DNA of 16,838 nucleotides from Methyloradius sp035460505 (GCA_035460505.1 DATHWP010000102.1:1-16838); one strand, 5' to 3'. Shown: positions 1-6,084, numbered from the stretch's first letter. The notes: generated from the sequence alone by a model not told the origin. Numbers and translations are program-made.

Positions 1-212
1 CCGACGATACGGGCAGATTTCTTGTAAGGGCGATTCCAGTCATTGCTGAGCTCATGCATAGCGAACAACACACGTCTATGCACGGGTTTTAAACCGTCTC
101 TGACATCAGGTAAGGCGCGCCCTACAATCACGCTCATGGCGTAATCAAGGTAAGAACGGCGCATCTCATCTTCTAAGCTAATCGGGAGGGTTTCTTTTGC
201 GAACTGATCCAT
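1..212 (-). CDS. gyrA: DNA gyrase subunit A, N-terminal 70 codons (partial)
   Basis: GyrA is the cleavage and rejoining subunit of DNA gyrase, the type IIA topoisomerase that introduces negative supercoils. Only the first 70 codons plus two bases are present, because the gene runs off the left edge of the window. The translation starts MDQFAKETLPISLEDEM and contains the family hallmark SYLDYAMSVIVGRALPDVRD, then LKPVHRRVLFAMHEL and YKKSARIVG. These match the GyrA N-terminus almost word for word. The cut falls just before the quinolone-resistance region and well before the catalytic tyrosine, so neither can be judged. The ATG at 210-212 is placed exactly where GyrA proteins begin, but no strong Shine-Dalgarno sequence precedes it. 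ParC is the main alternative, but the DYAMSVIVGRALPDVRDGLKPVHRR stretch and the start region favour GyrA. The gene is divergent from the peroxiredoxin gene. Confidence 0.93.
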   Translation of the reverse strand, partial: MDQFAKETLPISLEDEMRRSYLDYAMSVIVGRALPDVRDGLKPVHRRVLFAMHELSNDWNRPYKKSARIV

Positions 213-247
213 GTAATTATTCTGTCGGAAGTGGCTTAAAGACTATG

Positions 248-256
248 ATTTTAACA
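248..256 (-). promoter_or_regulatory. candidate extended -10 promoter for gyrA
   Basis: On the minus strand the bases TGTTAAAAT form an extended -10 element (TGn followed by TAAAAT, five of six to consensus), about 36 bases upstream of the gyrA start codon. No convincing -35 hexamer is seen at the right spacing. This is a tentative call from pattern alone. The rest of the 213-466 spacer is AT-rich and holds no gene. Confidence 0.3.
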
Positions 257-371
257 TGATAAAGCGCTCAAATCATGCTTGCTGACATGGTAAATACCCT
301 GTCATAAATAACATTTAAAATAGTGAATATAAAATGCCCATAGCGATAATAAATCAGCACTATAGTAAGAA

Positions 372-400
372 TTGATTAGAAAATTACTTTAAGTTAATTT
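372..400 (+). promoter_or_regulatory. candidate promoter for the peroxiredoxin gene
   Basis: TTGATT at 372-377 and TAATTT at 395-400 are separated by 17 bases and could serve as -35 and -10 hexamers (each four of six to consensus). They would give a leader of about 60 bases. The match is modest and no OxyR-type operator was recognised. A 13-base inverted repeat, GCCTGATTCAGGC at 409-421, would fall at the start of the transcript or just past it. Confidence 0.3.
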
Positions 401-408
401 ACGCTATC

Positions 409-421
409 GCCTGATTCAGGC
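409..421. repeat. 13-base inverted repeat in the peroxiredoxin leader
   Basis: GCCTGA, one central T, then TCAGGC form a perfect inverted repeat 45 bases upstream of the peroxiredoxin start codon and just downstream of the candidate promoter. It could be a repressor operator or a short RNA hairpin. Nothing in the sequence decides between these, and a chance origin is possible. Confidence 0.4.
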
Positions 422-466
422 ATAAGATGTTTTCACGCATTCATAACATACCAAAGGAGAAATACC

Positions 467-1069
467 ATGGCCGTACTCGTAGGTAAACCCGCACCAGACT
501 TCACCGCAGCAGCCGTACTGGGTGATAACACGATCAATGAGTCATTCAACCTGCATGCGCACATCAAAGGTAAACCAGCCGTTATTTTCTTTTGGCCACT
601 GGATTTCACTTTTGTGTGCCCTTCTGAACTGATTGCTTTTGACCATCGTCTTGAAGAATTCAAAAAACGTGGCGTTGAAGTAATTGGCGTTTCTATTGAT
701 TCACACTTCACTCACTTAGCTTGGAAAAATACGCCAGTCAACAATGGAGGTATCGGCAAAGTTGGTTATCCAATGATTGCTGACATTACTCACGAAATCG
801 TAAAAGCCTATGACGTAGAAGCTGCAGGCGGTGTTGCTTATCGCGGCACCTTCCTGATTAATAAGGATGGTGTTGTAGTGAATCAAGTCATCAACGACTT
901 GCCACTAGGCCGCGACATTGATGAAACACTCCGTATTGTTGATGCACTTCAGTTCTTTGAAGAGCACGGTGAAGTTTGCCCAGCAGGCTGGAAAAAGGGT
1001 AAAGCAGGTATGGATGCTACTACTGAAGGTGTGGCGAAATACCTAGCAGAAAATGCGGCTAGCCTGTAA
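467..1069 (+). CDS. Typical 2-Cys peroxiredoxin (AhpC/Prx1 class)
   Basis: This 200-residue cytosolic enzyme reduces hydrogen peroxide and organic hydroperoxides using a pair of cysteines. The peroxidatic Cys51 lies in PLDFTFVCPSE, with the family pattern P44-x3-T48-x2-C51. The resolving Cys171 lies in the C-terminal VCPAGW motif, and the active-site arginine is Arg127 in YRGTFLI. A GGIG motif is present at 93-96, but the C-terminal YF motif of hyperoxidation-sensitive eukaryotic enzymes is absent, as is usual in bacteria. The ATG is preceded by a strong ribosome site, AAGGAG at 454-459, seven bases upstream. The gene stands alone: gyrA is divergent on the left and a palindromic terminator closes it on the right. 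It resembles the Prx1-like group more than E. coli AhpC, and no ahpF neighbour is present, so the electron donor is unknown. Confidence 0.95.
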   Translation: MAVLVGKPAPDFTAAAVLGDNTINESFNLHAHIKGKPAVIFFWPLDFTFVCPSELIAFDHRLEEFKKRGVEVIGVSIDSHFTHLAWKNTPVNNGGIGKVGYPMIADITHEIVKAYDVEAAGGVAYRGTFLINKDGVVVNQVINDLPLGRDIDETLRIVDALQFFEEHGEVCPAGWKKGKAGMDATTEGVAKYLAENAASL

Positions 1070-1085
1070 ATAGATAGGCTTAGTT

Positions 1086-1124
1086 GCAATAAAAAACGGG
1101 GCTTTAAGCCCCGTTTTTTATTGC
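1086..1124. terminator. Bidirectional intrinsic terminator (39-base perfect palindrome)
   Basis: The core stem CGGGGCTT (1097-1104) and AAGCCCCG (1106-1113) is flanked by six A on the left and six T on the right. The complementarity continues without a mismatch to GCAAT and ATTGC at the outer ends, with a single central T at 1105. It works as a rho-independent terminator on either strand. It lies 16 bases after the peroxiredoxin stop and 18 bases after the stop of the convergent small membrane gene. Confidence 0.93.
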
Positions 1125-1142
1125 TAGTTACTACCTTATATT

Positions 1143-1358
1143 TTATTTACGACCAATCACTATCACCAAAACGCCCGCAACAATCGCGATGATGCCTAAT
1201 ACATTTGGAATCGGAATATTTTTCTCGGTTTCCGCTGTGGCTTTAAGCGGCCCGATTTGCGCCACTGTTTCTTCACTGGAATAACTAATCTGCTTGTACA
1301 CCAGAGATGCAGCACCTAGCGCTATCAATAACAATCCTACTATTAGTGACGATTTCAT
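1143..1358 (-). CDS. Small two-helix membrane protein of unknown function
   Basis: This 71-residue protein has a hydrophobic N-terminal helix (about residues 4-20, LIVGLLLIALGAASLVY) and a second helix at about 52-68 (VLGIIAIVAGVLVIVIG). A polar loop of about 30 residues joins them (QISYSSEETVAQIGPLKATAETEKNIPIP in part) and the protein ends in RK. This pattern recurs in small uncharacterised inner-membrane proteins of proteobacteria, and I cannot assign a function. The first helix could alternatively be read as a signal peptide. The ATG has a strong ribosome site (GAGGAGA, about seven bases upstream). The gene follows the coiled-coil gene on the same strand after 37 bases, so the two are probably cotranscribed, and it ends at the bidirectional terminator. 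Confidence 0.8.
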   Translation of the reverse strand: MKSSLIVGLLLIALGAASLVYKQISYSSEETVAQIGPLKATAETEKNIPIPNVLGIIAIVAGVLVIVIGRK

Positions 1359-1395
1359 CGTGATTTCTCCTCAGTAATGATGTAGATTTTTATTC

Positions 1396-1680
1396 TTAAA
1401 ATTTCTTGCGTGCTTCTTCGAAACCTTTTTTAAGTACTTCCCAAGCTTCTTCACCGCTCTTTTTCAGCTCTTGCCATGCTTCACCGGTAGAACCGTGGAT
1501 CTCAGCTACTTTAGCTTTTGCCTCATCACGTTTGGCTTTGAGTATGGTCAATTGCTCATCGTATTTCACGCGTGCGGCAGCCTCAGCTTGCTTGGCTCGG
1601 GCCTCAAGCACATCAATATCTGCGGACCATTCGTCTAATTGTGCTTTCAACTTTTCGAGATACTCATCTTTCAAACTCAT
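1396..1680 (-). CDS. Small coiled-coil protein of unknown function
   Basis: This 94-residue protein is highly charged and almost wholly alpha-helical by composition, with heptad-like spacing through about residues 8-60 (EYLEKLKAQLDEW, then Lys/Ala/Glu-rich helices). It lacks a signal peptide, membrane segment and cysteine. The C-terminal part holds two related helices (GEAWQELKKSGEEAWEVLKK), an amphipathic 11-residue-like repeat seen in stress-associated coiled-coil proteins and apolipoprotein-like folds. No enzymatic motif is present and I do not assign a function. The start has a good ribosome site (CAGGAGTG). It probably forms a two-gene unit with the small membrane protein immediately downstream. 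Confidence 0.8.
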   Translation of the reverse strand: MSLKDEYLEKLKAQLDEWSADIDVLEARAKQAEAAARVKYDEQLTILKAKRDEAKAKVAEIHGSTGEAWQELKKSGEEAWEVLKKGFEEARKKF

Positions 1681-1762
1681 AGCAACACTCCTGATAGTTA
1701 ATTGAACAAAGGTAACATACTCATAAATAATGTAGCAAAATCATCTTTCAATCATCCCATAC

Positions 1763-1777
1763 TTTGATGTCATCAAA
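1763..1777. repeat. 15-base perfect inverted repeat upstream of the coiled-coil gene
   Basis: TTTGATG, central T, CATCAAA forms an odd-centred perfect palindrome. It sits 12 bases beyond the metZ stop codon and 83 bases upstream of the coiled-coil gene start. No T-run follows on the minus strand, so it does not look like an intrinsic terminator for metZ. A protein-binding operator for the small-gene pair is possible. Confidence 0.45.
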
Positions 1778-1788
1778 CACCTTAAGTA

Positions 1789-2964
1789 TCAAAATGGTTT
1801 AGCAAGCAATGCCAAGTCAGCTTTTAAATCGTCGATATGCTCTAATCCCACCGCAATGCGCACCAAGCCATCGCCTATACCTGCAGCGGCTCTGGCCTCT
1901 GGTGAAACGCGGCTATGGGTCGTGGTCGCGGGGTGCGTGATGGTACTTTTAGCATCACCCAGATTGGCTGTTATTGAGATCATTTTAGTAGCATCGATTA
2001 AACGCCAAGCAGCCTGCTGTCCGCCTTTCACATCAAATGACAGGATGGCACCACCACTTTTCTGCTGTTTGAGCGCAAGCGCATGCTGCGGATGCGATGT
2101 AAGACCAGGATAATACACACGCTCAACACCTGGCTGCTGCTCAAGCCATGTTGCCAGCGCCAAAGCATTGCGCGCATGCGCTTCCATACGTACATGCAGG
2201 GTTTCAAGGCCTTTCAGGAACACCCAAGCATTGAATGCACTCATGGTCGGGCCAGCGGTACGCAAGAATCCGTAAACGGGCTCAATGACTGCTTTCTTAC
2301 CTAGCACCGCACCGCCCAAGCAGCGCCCTTGTCCATCTATGTATTTGGTCGCGGAATGAATGATGATGTCAGCGCCTAGATCTAGCGGCTTCTGCAAAGC
2401 CGGCGTGCAAAAGCAATTATCGACAGCCAGCAGCGCGCCCGCTTGATGCGCAATTTCAGCAAGCTCGGCAATATCGCAGATTTCGGTCAACGGATTAGAT
2501 GGCGTCTCAACGAAAAATAGCTTGGTATTTGGCTTGGCTGCGGCTTTCCAAGCATCTGGGTCAGTCAAAGAAACAAAGGTAGTTTCTAAACCCCAGCGCG
2601 TTAATATATTGGCAAATAACTGTACCGATGTGCCAAAAATACTACGCGATGCCACAACATGATCCCCTGCAGAGCATAAGCCCATCACAGCCGCCAAAAT
2701 CGCGGCCATGCCAGATGATGTGGCAACGCAAGACTCAGCGCCCTCAAGCGCTGCAAGTTTGTTCTGGAACATGGTCACTGTAGGGTTAGTGAACCGTGAA
2801 TAGATATTGCCGGGCTCTTGCCCACTAAACCTTGCAGCAGCTTGCGCTGCATTTTCAAATACAAAGCTGGATGTCAGGAACATCGCTTCGGAATTCTCGC
2901 CATATGCGGTGTGTTCGCTACCTGCCCTCACGGCTAGCGTTTCTAGTTGCCATTCATGTGTCAT
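1789..2964 (-). CDS. metZ: O-succinylhomoserine sulfhydrylase
   Basis: This PLP enzyme of the Cys/Met metabolism family makes homocysteine directly from O-succinylhomoserine and sulfide, bypassing cystathionine. The protein has 391 residues with this start. The PLP lysine is Lys207 in IIHSATKYIDG, the cofactor-ring aspartate is Asp182 in VDNCFC, and Tyr55/Arg57 in YSRFTNP are the family's phosphate-binding pair. The start MTHEWQLETLAVRAG fits the family and has an AAGGAT ribosome site nine bases upstream. An in-frame ATG at 3036 would add 24 residues (MLWRVFLCPKILIM...), but these lie inside the terminator hairpin and lack family character, so I reject it. Substrate choice between O-succinyl- and O-acetylhomoserine cannot be fixed from sequence alone. 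MetZ is favoured by lineage and by the purF neighbour. Expression is probably controlled by the SAM-II riboswitch and terminator just upstream. Confidence 0.93.
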   Translation of the reverse strand: MTHEWQLETLAVRAGSEHTAYGENSEAMFLTSSFVFENAAQAAARFSGQEPGNIYSRFTNPTVTMFQNKLAALEGAESCVATSSGMAAILAAVMGLCSAGDHVVASRSIFGTSVQLFANILTRWGLETTFVSLTDPDAWKAAAKPNTKLFFVETPSNPLTEICDIAELAEIAHQAGALLAVDNCFCTPALQKPLDLGADIIIHSATKYIDGQGRCLGGAVLGKKAVIEPVYGFLRTAGPTMSAFNAWVFLKGLETLHVRMEAHARNALALATWLEQQPGVERVYYPGLTSHPQHALALKQQKSGGAILSFDVKGGQQAAWRLIDATKMISITANLGDAKSTITHPATTTHSRVSPEARAAAGIGDGLVRIAVGLEHIDDLKADLALLAKPF

Positions 2965-2973
2965 GATTGCTAT

Positions 2974-2979
2974 ATCCTT
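2974..2979 (-). promoter_or_regulatory. metZ ribosome binding site
   Basis: AAGGAT on the minus strand lies nine bases before the ATG at 2962-2964. It decides the metZ start in favour of MTHEWQ over the longer in-frame ATG at 3036. It lies past the terminator U-run, so only read-through transcripts carry it. Confidence 0.75.
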
Positions 2980-3016
2980 ATTGCTTATCTCTAACATTAT
3001 CAAAATTTTGGGGCAT

Positions 3017-3051
3017 AAAAAAACCCGCCATAGCATTTGCTAAAACGGGTT
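3017..3051 (-). terminator. Riboswitch-controlled intrinsic terminator upstream of metZ
   Basis: On the minus strand AACCCG (3051-3046) pairs with CGGGTT (3027-3022). An upper stem TAGC (3042-3039) pairs with GCTA (3034-3031) around an AAAT loop, and U-G pairs can bridge the two stems. Seven T (3023-3017) follow. It also terminates any transcript running out of purF. Its 5' arm TTTTAGC (3045-3039) is complementary to the 3' strand GCTAAAG (3067-3061) of the SAM-II aptamer, so the hairpin and that alternative helix cannot coexist. Confidence 0.88.
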
Positions 3052-3059
3052 CTTGGCTC

Positions 3060-3122
3060 GCTTTAGCTGTATTTATTATGCGCCCGCAAGCTGAGTTAAT
3101 TGAATAATCTCAAATCGGCGCC
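3060..3122 (-). ncRNA. SAM-II (metA-type) riboswitch aptamer
   Basis: Read on the minus strand, P1 pairs GCGCC (3121-3117) with GGCGC (3084-3080). The conserved GATTTG (3116-3111) follows the 5' P1 strand directly, as in SAM-II. TTGC (3089-3086) lies two bases before GGCGC. Then come an A-rich strand ATAATAAATACA (3079-3068) and the hallmark GCTAAAG (3067-3061). The pseudoknot P2 pairs GCTTGC (3091-3086) with GC-U-AA-A-GC (3067-3060), with one bulged U and one bulged A. As I recall the crystallised Sargasso Sea metX aptamer, the 12-base strand between P1 and GCTAAA has the same length and near-identical bases. An extra small hairpin (GAG/CTC with flanking TTA/TAA, 3111-3093) is inserted in the loop. 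The ligand is S-adenosylmethionine by family. Next to metZ this is exactly the expected context. Confidence 0.87.
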
Positions 3123-3138
3123 TCTGTAACTTGTTTAA

Positions 3139-3167
3139 ATAATACGTTCAGTAACTTAGATGGTCAA
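3139..3167 (-). promoter_or_regulatory. metZ promoter overlapping the purF stop codon
   Basis: TTGACC (3167-3162, five of six to the -35 consensus) and TATTAT (3144-3139, five of six to the -10 consensus) are 17 bases apart on the minus strand. The -35 contains the purF TGA stop. Transcription would begin near 3132, a few bases before the riboswitch P1 stem. This is the position expected for a leader that carries the aptamer at its 5' end. Confidence 0.72.
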
Positions 3168-4705
3168 GCAGCTTCTTCTTCATACTCTTTGACCGTCACC
3201 AGATTCAAATCAAGTTGGGTACTAGAGTTTGCGGGCTTATTCAATTTCTCACCATCACCACGGGCTGATTCAATATTGTTGAGATAATTTTCATCAATAT
3301 CGCCCGTGACATAATTGCCATCAAAGCATGAACAATCAAATTGCTTAATATTAGGGTTGCTCAATTGCACCGCATGTACCAAGGCATCTAAATCTTGATA
3401 GATCAATGCATCTGCGCCAATTTCTTCGCAGATTTCAGCATCAGTGCGCCCAGTCGCAAGCAATTCATCACGTGTGGGCATATCAATACCATACACATTC
3501 GGGAACCTGACTGGAGGCGCTGCAGAAGCAAAAAATACTTTATTGGCACCAGCATCGCGTGCCATCTGTACGATTTGCTTGGAGGTTGTACCGCGCACGA
3601 TGGAATCATCAACCAGTAGTACGTTCTTGCCTTTGAATTCCATACCGATCGGGTTGAGTTTCTGGCGTACCGATTTTTTACGCAATGCCTGTCCTGGCAT
3701 AATAAAAGTACGTCCAATGTAACGGTTTTTAATAAAACCTTCACGGTAAGTCAGATTTAGCGCATTGGCTAGTTGCAGTGCGCTTGGACGGCTGGTATCT
3801 GGGATTGGAATGACTACATCAATTTTTAGGTCTTTCCATTCTGCAGCAATCTTTTTCGCAAGACTTTCGCCCATATGCAAACGAGTTTGGTATACAGAAA
3901 CATGGTCAATCACTGAATCAGGCCTGGCCAGATAAACGTACTCAAATATACAGGGAGATAACTTAGGCGCTTCAGCACATTGGCGAGAGAAGAAATTGCC
4001 ATCCATATCAATAAAGATAGCCTCGCCAGGCTCTACATCGCGGATCATCTTGAAGCCAAGCACATCAAGCGCCACGCTTTCAGAAGCCACAATGTATTCA
4101 ACACCTTTTGCCGATTCAAGCTTACCAATCACCAAAGGACGAATACCGTTCGGGTCGCGGAATGCCAACAAACCAAAATTAGCCACCATGGCAACAACCG
4201 CATAGGCACCTTTGCAACGCTTGTGCACGCCTGTCACTGCCTCAAAAATCACATCTGTATCAAGCACTGCACTATGCGCAGTATGCTCAATCTCATGCGC
4301 CAATACATTCAATAGCACTTCTGAATCTGAGCTGGTATTGATGTGGCGCAAATCCTGGCGAAACATCTCTTGCTTGAGTTGATCAGAATTGGTCAGGTTG
4401 CCGTTATGGCCAAGGACAATACCGAATGGAGAATTAACATAGAAAGGTTGCGCTTCTGCCGCAGAAGAAGAGCCTGCGGTCGGATATCTGACATGCGCTA
4501 TGCCAGCGTTGCCATGTAAGCTGCGCATGTGTCTGGTTTGGAATACATCCTGCACCAGACCATTATTCTTATGCATGAAGAAGGTATTGCCATCACAGGT
4601 TGCGATGCCTGCCGCATCTTGCCCACGATGCTGTAACACGAGCAGCCCATCGTAAAGTAATTGATTGACTGGATTTTTACCTACAATACCGATGATTCCA
4701 CACAT
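3164..4705 (-). CDS. purF: Amidophosphoribosyltransferase
   Basis: PurF commits PRPP to purine synthesis, transferring ammonia from glutamine to give 5-phosphoribosylamine. The 513-residue protein starts MCGIIGIVG, so the nucleophile Cys2 is exposed simply by removal of Met1, with no propeptide. The N-terminal glutaminase domain shows HVRYPTAG (71-78), GHNGNL (99-104) and SSDSE (125-129). The C-terminal phosphoribosyltransferase domain has the PRPP loop VLLVDDSIVRGTTS at 362-375. Cysteines expected for the Bacillus-type iron-sulfur cluster are not all present (ASESVALD has Val where a ligand would be, and the C-terminal region has only part of the CxxC pair). It therefore looks like the E. 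coli type without a cluster. The ribosome site is AGGATG. The gene follows cvpA after 94 bases, as in many proteobacteria, and precedes the metZ regulatory region. Confidence 0.97.
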   Translation of the reverse strand: MCGIIGIVGKNPVNQLLYDGLLVLQHRGQDAAGIATCDGNTFFMHKNNGLVQDVFQTRHMRSLHGNAGIAHVRYPTAGSSSAAEAQPFYVNSPFGIVLGHNGNLTNSDQLKQEMFRQDLRHINTSSDSEVLLNVLAHEIEHTAHSAVLDTDVIFEAVTGVHKRCKGAYAVVAMVANFGLLAFRDPNGIRPLVIGKLESAKGVEYIVASESVALDVLGFKMIRDVEPGEAIFIDMDGNFFSRQCAEAPKLSPCIFEYVYLARPDSVIDHVSVYQTRLHMGESLAKKIAAEWKDLKIDVVIPIPDTSRPSALQLANALNLTYREGFIKNRYIGRTFIMPGQALRKKSVRQKLNPIGMEFKGKNVLLVDDSIVRGTTSKQIVQMARDAGANKVFFASAAPPVRFPNVYGIDMPTRDELLATGRTDAEICEEIGADALIYQDLDALVHAVQLSNPNIKQFDCSCFDGNYVTGDIDENYLNNIESARGDGEKLNKPANSSTQLDLNLVTVKEYEEEAA

Positions 4706-4741
4706 AAAGTGAGCATCCTAATAACTAAAATCTGCTGTTTA

Positions 4742-4759
4742 CCAAGCCTAAAGGCTTGG
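4742..4759. repeat. Hairpin in the cvpA-purF spacer
   Basis: CCAAGCC (4742-4748) and GGCTTGG (4753-4759) form a perfect seven-pair stem with a four-base loop. No T-run follows on the minus strand, so it is not a clear terminator. On the transcript, GGCTTGG could instead pair with an earlier CCAAGC copy (4775-4770). A role in mRNA processing or purF expression is possible but unproven. Confidence 0.55.
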
Positions 4760-4799
4760 GCACTAAATTGCTTGGCTTACGAATCAATTGCCAACCAAT

Positions 4800-5291
4800 T
4801 TAGTCGTATTTGATGTGCTTTGCAATGTCATTTGGAAACCAGGGCAAAATACTCACCACCATCGCTTCCAAAGGCGCACTAAACATTGCGTTACGCCAAC
4901 GAATATCTTTGGGTACATTGGTTAATCCTGCCAATAGCACCAATACACCTACAATCACTACGCCTCGCGCGATACCAAAAATAGCACCTAAGCCTCTGTC
5001 TAGCCAACTCAAACCTATGGTTTTGAATAATTGAGATAATCCTATGGCCAGTAAACTACAAACTAGCAAAACAGCTAAAAACAGAATAATGAATGCAGCT
5101 AAAAATCTTAATGACTCACTTGGTATGCTAGATGGGAGCAATTCCGCAAATTGCAAGGTGTATGTCCTGGCAATATAAAATGCTGCAATCCAGCCTGCCA
5201 AAGCCAATATCTCCCGTATGAATCCACGCATCATGCTGAGTAGTATAGAAACACCCACAATAGCTAACACTACATAATCAAACGCAGTCAT
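4800..5291 (-). CDS. cvpA: CvpA family inner-membrane protein
   Basis: CvpA-family proteins are small inner-membrane proteins named for a role in colicin V production; in many bacteria they affect envelope stress tolerance. Their molecular activity is not established. The 163-residue protein shows four hydrophobic helices at about 4-20, 28-44, 62-86 and 103-122. It carries the family's conserved stretch SWLDRGLGAIFGIARGVVI before the last helix and the N-terminal DYVVLAIVGVSILLSMMRGFIRE. The start ATG lacks a strong ribosome site. It lies 22 bases after dedD, so translation may be coupled or rely on an unstructured leader. Position between dedD and purF is a classic arrangement and supports the assignment. 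Confidence 0.93.
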   Translation of the reverse strand: MTAFDYVVLAIVGVSILLSMMRGFIREILALAGWIAAFYIARTYTLQFAELLPSSIPSESLRFLAAFIILFLAVLLVCSLLAIGLSQLFKTIGLSWLDRGLGAIFGIARGVVIVGVLVLLAGLTNVPKDIRWRNAMFSAPLEAMVVSILPWFPNDIAKHIKYD

Positions 5292-5313
5292 CGTGATTCA
5301 ATTACTTTTAAAA

Positions 5314-6084
5314 CTACTTATTGGCAACGATCATGCCAACAAGGCCAACTTCTTTTGCCTTACTAAATGCTTTGTCTGCTTCTGCTTTTGTCGTGAAAGG
5401 GCCTGCACGCAACCTGATTTTATCGCCCGTTGGTGTTGCTAATTTTTCGGTATAAGACTTCAAGTTTTGGCTGGTCAGCTTTTGCTGTAACTGCTTGACG
5501 TTAGCTGCATCAGAGAACACGCCAATTTGCAGTGAGAATGTGCCAGGTTTTTCGATGCTGACTGGTTTCACAGCTTTGTCATCAGCGACTTTGGCTGGAC
5601 TCGTCTTTTCTGGCACTACTTTAGCTGGCGCTGTTTTTACCACGACTTCTTTTTTGACAGGCTCTTTAACTGGTTGTGACTTGCTTACTACAGGCTCAGG
5701 CTTTGTGGGCTTGGCTGCTTCAGTTGTGGTTAAGCTAACGGGGCTATCCATTTCAGTTTTCGCTGGTGCTTCTGGTTTGGTGGTTTCAGGCTTAGCTAGC
5801 GTGGTCTGATCAACTGGCGTTTCAATCACTTGTGGATTGTTGGGTGACGGCTGTTCTACAGGAGTTACTTCAGGGGCAATTGGCACAATCTTGGAGGTAA
5901 ATTCGCCATCTTGGCTAGGAATAGTAATCGCAATTTCTTGCTGTGGCGGTTTGCTACTGTGGTCATCCAGCACCATCGGCAAGATGGTAATCATCAATAA
6001 GACCAAGGCTATTGCCCCAACCAAGCGTCTGCGCGCACGCTTTTTAAACTGGATTTCCTGCTCGTTCACATTGTCTGGCGGCAT
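5314..6084 (-). CDS. dedD: SPOR-domain septal protein, DedD-like
   Basis: The protein has 256 residues with a bitopic layout. A basic cytoplasmic N-terminus (KKRARRR at 14-20) leads to a single membrane helix at about 22-38. A Pro/Lys/Thr/Glu-rich periplasmic linker (about 40-178) follows, and the protein ends in a SPOR domain at 181-256 (starting GTFSLQIGVFSDAANVKQLQ, with RLRAGPF near its middle). SPOR domains bind peptidoglycan stripped of stem peptides at the division septum. DedD in E. coli is a non-essential division protein. The linker is low complexity with repeated KPxxP/Ser-Lys-Pro motifs. The ribosome site is AGGACG. Gene order folC-dedD-cvpA-purF supports the name, although the linker is too variable to prove strict orthology. 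Confidence 0.88.
   Translation of the reverse strand: MPPDNVNEQEIQFKKRARRRLVGAIALVLLMITILPMVLDDHSSKPPQQEIAITIPSQDGEFTSKIVPIAPEVTPVEQPSPNNPQVIETPVDQTTLAKPETTKPEAPAKTEMDSPVSLTTTEAAKPTKPEPVVSKSQPVKEPVKKEVVVKTAPAKVVPEKTSPAKVADDKAVKPVSIEKPGTFSLQIGVFSDAANVKQLQQKLTSQNLKSYTEKLATPTGDKIRLRAGPFTTKAEADKAFSKAKEVGLVGMIVANK

Noticed and set aside
213..466. Possible small RNA or extra gene in the gyrA-peroxiredoxin spacer
   Set aside because: The 254-base spacer is AT-rich with only candidate promoters and one short inverted repeat. No terminator-bounded unit or coding frame is seen.
433..711. Minus-strand open frame overlapping the peroxiredoxin start
   Set aside because: It is antisense to a clear peroxiredoxin with a strong ribosome site, and has no features of its own.
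2965..3036. Longer metZ start adding 24 residues
   Set aside because: The extension would lie across the terminator hairpin and the metZ ribosome site and has no family-like sequence. The ATG at 2964 has AAGGAT at nine bases.
3022..3051. Hairpin as a plain purF terminator unrelated to metZ
   Set aside because: It can serve purF, but a promoter and SAM-II aptamer lie between purF and the hairpin, and its arm is complementary to the aptamer, so a switch platform explains more.
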